This document shows positions 58,200-64,000 of a stretch of 64,000 nucleotides of DNA, one piece after another. How positions within the stretch are numbered: the stretch's first letter is position 1; each line of letters begins with the position of its first letter. The translations under genes and the position numbers were made by a program. The notes under the pieces were generated by a model, which was not told the origin of the DNA, did no database searches, and saw only the letters and a program-made list of their open reading frames with translations. Source of the stretch: Actinokineospora fastidiosa (lineage in GTDB: Bacteria; Actinomycetota; Actinomycetes; Mycobacteriales; Pseudonocardiaceae); contig NZ_BMRB01000002.1 of the NCBI RefSeq assembly GCF_014648415.1, positions 207,260 through 271,259 of the forward strand, written 5' to 3'.

Positions 58200-60401
58200 T
58201 CAGGTCAGCGGCAAAGCCCCTGTTCTCAAAGCCTCGGCAGCGGCGGTTATCGCGCCGGGCACGTCGAGCATCCGCGCGGCGTACTGGTGTGTCAGCAGGC
58301 CGTCGCTGATCCAGTCGTCGTACTTGCCCAGACAGTTGTCGAGAGCCTTCTCCGCCAACGTGGTCGCCTCTGGCGTGGGGCCGGAGACGATTTCGGCCAG
58401 GCAGTCGCGGACGTGTGGCGGGGTGGTACCCGCGACCACCAGGACGATGCCGTCCGCCATGGCGTCGAGGCGGTGGTCGCGCAGGAGCGCGGCGAGGGTG
58501 TCTGCCTGTTTGTCCCCGCACCAGTGGAAGACGAAAGTGTCGGGCCCATCACCGATGATGCTCCCGGTGTCGAGGCCGGAGTCGCGGTAGACGGCGCGGG
58601 CCGCAGTGAGCAGGTCTTGGGCGCGGGTATCCAGGTAACGGAGCATGGTTGCGGTTGACAGGAGTTGTCTCATACGGGTGCGTACCCGCGTGTGCACGCG
58701 GTGTGAAGCTGTGCCGGGAAGGTAGGCCCTCCCTGCCGGGGCGGGAGCGAGCTCCACGACCTTCTGCTCGGGGTCTACCGACGGCACACGCCATCGACGA
58801 CCGGCGAAGACCATCGGCATGCCTTCGAACAGCGGGACTTCGATGGGCATCGCGCCGAGGGTGCGGCCTGCGGCGACCAGGCGGTACTCGTCGGCGCTGT
58901 GGAATGCCGCGTAGAAGCTGTGGTGGTTGACAGTCTGTTCGCCGCGGACGCCGAGCACGAGGGTGCCGTCGTTCATCTGGGTCAACACGTCGTGGTCGCC
59001 CAGATCGCGCAGCAGAGTGGCGAAGTCGGCCTGCGGCATCCCGTGGAACGGCCCGCCTGGCCCGCACAGCACGGAGAACGCCTGTCGCGCGGAGGCGCCG
59101 CCGTGCTGGGCGATGGTGGACAGCAGTTGCTGCACGAGGGTGCTCAGGTGGGTCGCCGCGGGCTCTGGAGGCTCGAACCACGACTCCAACAGCAGGTCGA
59201 TCACCGCGACGGTCTGCACCAGCCGCGGGTGGAGCCGGTCCGGCAGCGTCGTGCGCGGGTCGGGCTCGAACTCCTCGACGTAGGCGCGCAGCACCGCGGG
59301 CTTGCCCGGCCTGCGGCCCGAGCGGCCCAGGCGCTGGCGCAGCGAGGAGACCGCCGACGGCGGCCCGATCTGGGCGACCTGGGCGATGTCCCCGATGTCG
59401 ATGCCCATCTCCAGGGTCGTGGTGCACACCGCCGTGGCCGGGCGCGTGGTGTCGCGCAGCATGTCCTCGACCTCTTCGCGCAGTTCCTTGGCGAGGTAGC
59501 CGTGGTGCGGGTGGAACTCGTTGGCTCGTCCTGCCTCCTCGCTGAGCCTGGCAAGCTCGACGGCATATTCCTCGACGGCGGCGCGAGAGTTGGCGAAGGC
59601 GAGGTTGGTCGTGCCCCGCAGCTTGGCGTGCAGGTGCTCGGCGATGCGCCGGGAGGCGGGCGGCACGGCCGGGCCCGACGGGTCCGGTCGAGGATCGGTG
59701 TAGGCGCGGACCTGCACCAGGATCTCCTGACCGCCGTCGCCCGGCGATTCGATCAGGGACAGCGGGTACACCCGGCCGGGTCGCAGTTGCTCGGCGGCCA
59801 GCGACATCTCGCCGAAGGTCGCCGATAGGCCGATCCTGGGCACCCTGCGGCGCAGCGCTGTCTCCAGGCGGTGCAGCAGGGACACCAACTGCACGCCTCG
59901 CTCGACACCGAGGAAGGCGTGGAGCTCGTCAACGACCACGTACCGCAGTCCGGCGAACAGCGACGGCACGCGGCTGCCGCGCAGGACGTACATCGCCTCC
60001 AACGACTCCGGTGTCGTCAGCAGGATGCCCGAGGGGGCTTTGAGGACCTTGGCCTTGCTCGACGCGGCGACGTCCCCGTGCCAGCGGTGGGTGGCGATGT
60101 GCAGGTCCTCGCACAGTTCCTGCACTCGCCGGAACTGGTCGTTGATCAGCGCCTTGAGCGGGCTGACGTACAGCACCTGGACGCCTGCCCCGCCCGGCTC
60201 CCCGGCGAGTGCCGAACAGATCGGCAGGAACGCGGCCTCGGTCTTGCCGGAGGCCGTGGAGGCGCCGATGAGCACATCGGCGTCACCGCGGAGCACCACG
60301 GGGATGGCGGCGTCCTGCACCGGGTGCAGGTCGCGCCAGCCCTTGCGGTAGACCCAGCGCTGCACGTCGGGGTGCAGCAGGGGGAAATTGGACTCGCCCA
60401 C
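58200..60401 (-). CDS. Lhr-like SF2 helicase (BrxHI-like)
   Basis: A 733-residue DEAD/DEAH helicase. Motif I ASTASGKTEAAF (about residues 47-58), Ia SPLKALINDQFRRV, motif II VVDELHAF (DELH), III LSATFGE, and motifs V/VI TTTLEMGIDIGD and LRQRLGRSGRRPG. The C-terminal 300 residues are of the Lhr type. The length and the partner ATPase match BrxHI of BREX type 2 systems. BREX protects bacteria against phage through DNA methylation and interference; the helicase role is not fully known. The start at 60401 is two bases after the ATPase stop, so they are one operon. Confidence 0.85.
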   Translation of the reverse strand: MGESNFPLLHPDVQRWVYRKGWRDLHPVQDAAIPVVLRGDADVLIGASTASGKTEAAFLPICSALAGEPGGAGVQVLYVSPLKALINDQFRRVQELCEDLHIATHRWHGDVAASSKAKVLKAPSGILLTTPESLEAMYVLRGSRVPSLFAGLRYVVVDELHAFLGVERGVQLVSLLHRLETALRRRVPRIGLSATFGEMSLAAEQLRPGRVYPLSLIESPGDGGQEILVQVRAYTDPRPDPSGPAVPPASRRIAEHLHAKLRGTTNLAFANSRAAVEEYAVELARLSEEAGRANEFHPHHGYLAKELREEVEDMLRDTTRPATAVCTTTLEMGIDIGDIAQVAQIGPPSAVSSLRQRLGRSGRRPGKPAVLRAYVEEFEPDPRTTLPDRLHPRLVQTVAVIDLLLESWFEPPEPAATHLSTLVQQLLSTIAQHGGASARQAFSVLCGPGGPFHGMPQADFATLLRDLGDHDVLTQMNDGTLVLGVRGEQTVNHHSFYAAFHSADEYRLVAAGRTLGAMPIEVPLFEGMPMVFAGRRWRVPSVDPEQKVVELAPAPAGRAYLPGTASHRVHTRVRTRMRQLLSTATMLRYLDTRAQDLLTAARAVYRDSGLDTGSIIGDGPDTFVFHWCGDKQADTLAALLRDHRLDAMADGIVLVVAGTTPPHVRDCLAEIVSGPTPEATTLAEKALDNCLGKYDDWISDGLLTHQYAARMLDVPGAITAAAEALRTGALPLT

Positions 60402-60403
60402 CG

Positions 60404-61738
60404 CTACATCCGGAACGAGGCCAGCTCGTCGTCGCTGTCCGCTTCGGCCGCCGCCTCGGCTTCCGGGGCGAGCGGCTCCAGGTCGGGGTTCTCCTCGACG
60501 CGCACGTCGACCGAGCCGATCAGGTCCCGCCAGTCGGCCCCGGGGTTCTGCTCCAGGACCGAGAGCAGGTTGACGAACTCCTTGATGGTGTTGCGCGGCG
60601 TGCGGAAGTAGGCGTCCCCGATGCGCTGTGAGCAGTGCTCCATGAACGCGACCAGCGCCTCGTCGGGCACCAGGTACGCCTGCGGGTCACCGGCGGCGAA
60701 GACTGTGCGCAGCCGCTCCAGCAGCACGTACATGTCCTCCGGTGTGAGCCCCGCCAGCCGCAGCACGGGACCGGAGAAGTCGACGAGTCCGCCGACGGCG
60801 AAGGAGTTCTCGGCAAGCCTGCTGCGCAGCGCCTCGTAGCTGTAGAGGCCGCGGCGGGTGTCCATCAGCAGTTCGGGCGTCCCGCCGAAGCACACGCCGA
60901 GACCGGCCACCGAACCCTGGAGGCAGTCGTTGACGATGCGCAGGACCTGCTCGTAGTTGGAGTTGCGAGCGCCGGTGTGGGCGAGCTTGTAGAGGTTGAC
61001 CATCTCGTCCAGGCACACCAGCAGCCCGGTGTACCCCGCGAGCCGCACGAACCCGGCCATCAGCTTGAGCTGGTCGTAGAAGTTGGCGTCATCAACGATT
61101 GTGCGTACGCCGAGTGCGGCGCGGGCGTCGGTGCGCGTGGCGTACTCGCCGCGCAGCCAGCGCACGGCGGCGTTCTTGAGCACGTCGTCACCGGTGTCGT
61201 GACCGCGCCAGTAGGCGGTGACGACCTGGGCGAAGTCGTAGCCGCCGACGCCTTCGGAGAGGACGTCGAGCTTTCCGGAGATCACCGCGGCTGGGGTGCT
61301 GCCCGTAGCCGCGGCCTCTTTGACCGCCGAGGTGATGAAGCGTTCGACTATGCCCGCCAGCGCGCCGCCCTCCGGGCTCGACCGGGTCGACATATTGCGC
61401 ATCAGCTCGGCGTAAAGCGAGCGGGCCTGTCCGCCGCTGGCGTGCAGGCGCCGGTCCGGGGTGAGGTCGGCGGAGGTGGTGACCAGCTTGCGCTCCGCGG
61501 CGATGGAGCGGACGAGGTTCAGGAAGAACGTCTTGCCCGCGCCGTACTCACCGATCACGAAGCGGACGGACGAGCCGCCGTCGGCGATCCGGTCGACGTC
61601 CGCGCTCATGGCGGTGATCTCCGCGGCCCGACCCACCTGGATGTGCTGGAAGCCCGCGCGCGGCACCACACCGGTGCGCAGGGCGGAGAGGATGGCGTCC
61701 CGGTCGCGGGGCCGCAGTCGGGTGGTCGAGCCGGTCAT
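60404..61738 (-). CDS. BrxD-like ATP-binding protein (BREX ATP-binding domain, DUF2791)
   Basis: A 444-residue P-loop ATPase. It has ILSALRTGVVPRAGFQHIQVGRAAEITAM at the start, Walker A FVIGEYGAGKTFFLNLVR (about residues 58-75) and Walker B LLVCLDEMVNLYKLAHTGARNSNYEQVLRIVND. These are the features of the BREX system ATP-binding domain (BrxD). In BREX type 2, brxD and brxHI are neighbours as here. The ATG at 61738 overlaps the TerB-protein stop (ATGA); the longer frame upstream has no family similarity. The C-terminus is acidic. Confidence 0.85.
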   Translation of the reverse strand: MTGSTTRLRPRDRDAILSALRTGVVPRAGFQHIQVGRAAEITAMSADVDRIADGGSSVRFVIGEYGAGKTFFLNLVRSIAAERKLVTTSADLTPDRRLHASGGQARSLYAELMRNMSTRSSPEGGALAGIVERFITSAVKEAAATGSTPAAVISGKLDVLSEGVGGYDFAQVVTAYWRGHDTGDDVLKNAAVRWLRGEYATRTDARAALGVRTIVDDANFYDQLKLMAGFVRLAGYTGLLVCLDEMVNLYKLAHTGARNSNYEQVLRIVNDCLQGSVAGLGVCFGGTPELLMDTRRGLYSYEALRSRLAENSFAVGGLVDFSGPVLRLAGLTPEDMYVLLERLRTVFAAGDPQAYLVPDEALVAFMEHCSQRIGDAYFRTPRNTIKEFVNLLSVLEQNPGADWRDLIGSVDVRVEENPDLEPLAPEAEAAAEADSDDELASFRM

Positions 61739-64000
61739 GGGCGCATGTCCTCCGCCACGTCGTGGTTGATCAGGATCGGGTCCGAGCCCTCCCAGAAGGG
61801 GGCGTCGACGCTGTCGAAAGCGGCTTCGTTGATGGTGTCCAGGGCGCCGTCGAGCAGCAGGCCCAGCTCGTCCGCGCGGGCCTCCAGCTCGGCCCTGTCC
61901 CACTCGTCCCGGGTGTCGAGCAGGGCCAGGAAAGCCGAATGGGCTGCGTCCAGTCCGGCTACCGCCGTCGCGGCAGGCGGCGGTGGCGGGGCCTGCTCCT
62001 CCTCCGCGAAGATCTCCGCGAGGTGGGCGGCGACCCGCTGCGACTCGGCCCGCTTGCGGGCCAGCACCGCCAAGTCCAGACCGACACCCGTCGGTGCTTG
62101 CGCCCGGGAGACCGCCTTCGGGATGGGAACGCGCGCCACCGGTTCGCCAGCCACCCGCACCGCGACGGGTTCCGAGGCCGCGGTCGCTTTGCCGTGGACA
62201 CGGGAGTAGACCTCGCCGGGGTCGGCGCCCAGGGCCGTGTAGAGGCGTTCGAGGGTGCGGATCTCGTGCACGCTCACCTCCCCGTCGGAGGCGGCGATGT
62301 CGGCGAGCAGGTCGGCGATGGCGCCGCGGTCCTCGGCAGGCACGGCGGCCAGCTTCCGCTTGAGAGCGGCGGGCGTCGGCGGGTTGGCCATGATCAGCGA
62401 CGCGTGGGCGTCAAGCCTCAGCACCTCGTCGTGGGACAGGTCGAAGGCCGAGGTGACGTGGTCGCGCAGGCGCCTGCGCTCGGGCGCCGACACCGTGCCG
62501 TCGGCCAGCGCGACGGCGGCCCCGAGGGTGATGACGGCCTGGGCGGGCAGGTACTCCGCACTGGGCGCCGCGGCGGCATCGTCACCGCGGCGGAAGAGCA
62601 CCACCTGTCCGCCCGCAGCCGGAGTGGAGCCGCCGAAGCGGACGTCGGGCTCGATGCCGAAGCCCCGCTTGTCGAGCAACCGTGCGATGAGCGCGACGTC
62701 GGCTTTGCCGAGCTTCCCGCTCGCCGTGGGCCAGCGGGCCACGAGGTCGGCGGTGGAAACAACGGCGTTGGGGGCCTCGGCCAGCCGGGCTTGCGCCCAG
62801 GCCCACAGCGCCTCGGCGTCGGCGCTCGTCGGGCCCACGCCGTCGGGCAGCAGCGCCAGCGCCGCGGCCGTCCCTCGCGCAGCGGGATTGCGGCCGAGGT
62901 ACCTGCTGTAGGCGTCGAGGGCGTCGGTCGCTTCTTCGACCAGGGCTTCCAGTCTGGTCAGCGGGGCTTTGAGCCCGCTGACGTCGGGAAGGTCACCCAC
63001 GCCCACGACGACCTCACCGATCCCGGCGCTGGCGGGCCGGTAGGTGGTCGTGATGGTGCGCTTGGGTCTCTTGAGGACCATGCCCTCACCGTGATCGCGC
63101 CGATACAGGCGGGCGAACAGCGCGGTGAACTCCTCCGGGCACCTGGTAGCCGGAGTCCGCAGGCGCCGCGTGTCCGGGTGCGCGATGCACCAGGCCAGCG
63201 CCCACTCTGCGGGCAAGGGCACATTCGCTGCGATGTGCTGGCCCAGCCCGACGCGCAGGTCCATCGGGATCTCGAAGGACCACTCGGTGACCGGCTCCGG
63301 AGGCGGACGGCCGATCCAGTCCCCGCCCGGTTCGACCACGGCAGCGAGCAGTCTGCCGGTGTACCCCGCGAAGGAACGGTTTCCCGCGTACACCCTGTTT
63401 AGGCGCTGGACTTCGGCCAGGAGGGCAGCGCGTTCCTCCCGCCCGCAGTGCTCGGTGTCCACGAAGAGTCTGCGCTCGATGCCGTAGAGGAACAGGAACG
63501 GGTAGCCGATGTAGGCGTGCGGGTCGCGGCGACCGCTCGCCAGCCAGTGCAGGTAGGCGCCCCTGGCCCGTGGGCTGATCTCGGTGTACGAGGGCCAGTA
63601 CCCCATCGTCTCGCCCGCGTGGTCGGGACGGCGGTGGTCGATCTTCAGCGTGGGGTCCACAAGCGCGGGATCGGTCCCACCGCGCGGGGCGGGCAGCGAG
63701 CGGCCAATGTAGAGCATGCCGTCGGGAAGCGCCTTGCCACCGATGTTCACCGGCTCGCCCGGCGGAAACCAGCGCGCCGCCTCCGTCGTCACCGCGGCCT
63801 GCGCGTATCGGGGTTCCGGTTCACGAGGTGGCTCCGGGACCGGGCGCAGCAACGTGTCGGTCGTTTCGGCGGTGGAAACCGACCGCATGGGCGCGGCGAC
63901 GCCACCGACAGGCGCGGGCGCACCTCGGTGGACGTACCCGGGAGTGGGCGGCTGGAGGACGTGCCGGGCCCGGGCCGGTTTCCGGATCAGCCTGATCAGG
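61735..64000 (-). CDS. TerB-domain protein (TerB-N, TerB, TerB-C), 5' end outside window
   Basis: The frame is open to the window end, so the gene starts beyond 64000; an ATG at 63888 is internal or an alternative start. A Pro-rich N-terminus leads to TerB-N (FPPGEPVNIGGKALPDGMLYIGRSLPAPRGGTDPALVDPTLKI, and YPFLFLYGIERRLF). In the middle is a TerB domain (AVITLGAAVALADGTVSAPERRRLRDHVTSAFDLSHDEVLRLDAH and DIAASDGEVSVHEIRTLERLYTALG, with acidic metal-binding type loops). The C-terminus (AFLALLDTRDEWDRAELEARADELGLLLDGALDTINEAAFDSVDAPFWEG) is TerB-C. TerB proteins with these flanking domains occur next to helicases and ATPases in defence islands. First known gene of the operon. Confidence 0.85.
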   Translation of the reverse strand, partial: LIRLIRKPARARHVLQPPTPGYVHRGAPAPVGGVAAPMRSVSTAETTDTLLRPVPEPPREPEPRYAQAAVTTEAARWFPPGEPVNIGGKALPDGMLYIGRSLPAPRGGTDPALVDPTLKIDHRRPDHAGETMGYWPSYTEISPRARGAYLHWLASGRRDPHAYIGYPFLFLYGIERRLFVDTEHCGREERAALLAEVQRLNRVYAGNRSFAGYTGRLLAAVVEPGGDWIGRPPPEPVTEWSFEIPMDLRVGLGQHIAANVPLPAEWALAWCIAHPDTRRLRTPATRCPEEFTALFARLYRRDHGEGMVLKRPKRTITTTYRPASAGIGEVVVGVGDLPDVSGLKAPLTRLEALVEEATDALDAYSRYLGRNPAARGTAAALALLPDGVGPTSADAEALWAWAQARLAEAPNAVVSTADLVARWPTASGKLGKADVALIARLLDKRGFGIEPDVRFGGSTPAAGGQVVLFRRGDDAAAAPSAEYLPAQAVITLGAAVALADGTVSAPERRRLRDHVTSAFDLSHDEVLRLDAHASLIMANPPTPAALKRKLAAVPAEDRGAIADLLADIAASDGEVSVHEIRTLERLYTALGADPGEVYSRVHGKATAASEPVAVRVAGEPVARVPIPKAVSRAQAPTGVGLDLAVLARKRAESQRVAAHLAEIFAEEEQAPPPPPAATAVAGLDAAHSAFLALLDTRDEWDRAELEARADELGLLLDGALDTINEAAFDSVDAPFWEGSDPILINHDVAEDMRP

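Overview
The window is high-GC actinobacterial DNA (roughly 70% GC, GTG/TTG starts, dense coding on both strands). The mix of a DevR/DosR-like dormancy gene set, ArsR-rhodanese regulators, actinomycete-type RepA and zinc-ribbon integrase remnants and a small NRPS cluster suggests a filamentous actinomycete, most likely Pseudonocardiaceae. The family is an inference; no rRNA, tRNA or CRISPR was seen.

1-16.9 kb: after the 3' end of a glucuronyl C5-epimerase-like gene and a DUF5655 gene comes a dormancy/hypoxia-type region. It holds a NodB deacetylase, an Acg-family nitroreductase-like protein, a universal stress protein, a GerMN lipoprotein, a remnant of an Rv1733c-like membrane protein, a VOC protein, DUF4342, a CBS-BON protein, a Zn-alcohol dehydrogenase with a wax-ester synthase, a 2TM protein, and a coupled operon of small membrane protein, PEP-utiliser-like phosphotransferase and a PAP2-PhoD fusion. 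Sites of the form GGGACNTTCGNCCC lie upstream of several of these genes and resemble the mycobacterial DosR box. Strong hairpin terminators punctuate the region.

17-25.4 kb: a frameshifted small secreted protein coupled to a secreted lipase-like hydrolase, a pentapeptide-repeat membrane protein, and degenerate remnants of a zinc-ribbon protein and a plasmid RepA (scar of an integrated element). Then a P450-methyltransferase pair divergent from a TetR regulator.

25.4-54 kb is dominated by sulfur chemistry. An ArsR-rhodanese regulator faces an MBL-rhodanese protein and an MFS exporter. Next is the most unusual part, a biosynthetic cluster at 28.9-41.2 kb. It has a 23-residue peptide ending Cys-Gly with a very strong ribosome-binding site, then a protein with a PqqD-like N-terminus fused to a haem-oxygenase-like diiron domain, a SufS-like enzyme, a carrier-thioesterase with a Cys nucleophile, an MFS exporter, an A-T-C NRPS, a DUF885 metallopeptidase and a stand-alone adenylation enzyme with a threonine code. 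A second SufS-like gene converges on it. Upstream is a nine-gene operon reading toward the cluster: a PhnCDE-type ABC importer, DsrE, a PsrABC-type molybdoenzyme, a TorD chaperone and a PCMT-like methyltransferase. A second ArsR-rhodanese regulator is divergent from cysE-cysK. Together these genes could import and reduce a sulfur oxyanion, make cysteine, move persulfide sulfur and build a sulfur-containing small molecule.

54-64 kb: an MFS transporter, a truncated DUF6973 toxin-like fragment with a lipoprotein, an uncharacterised protein, and a minus-strand defence-like operon of TerB-domain protein (running off the window end), BrxD-like ATPase and BrxHI/Lhr-like helicase.
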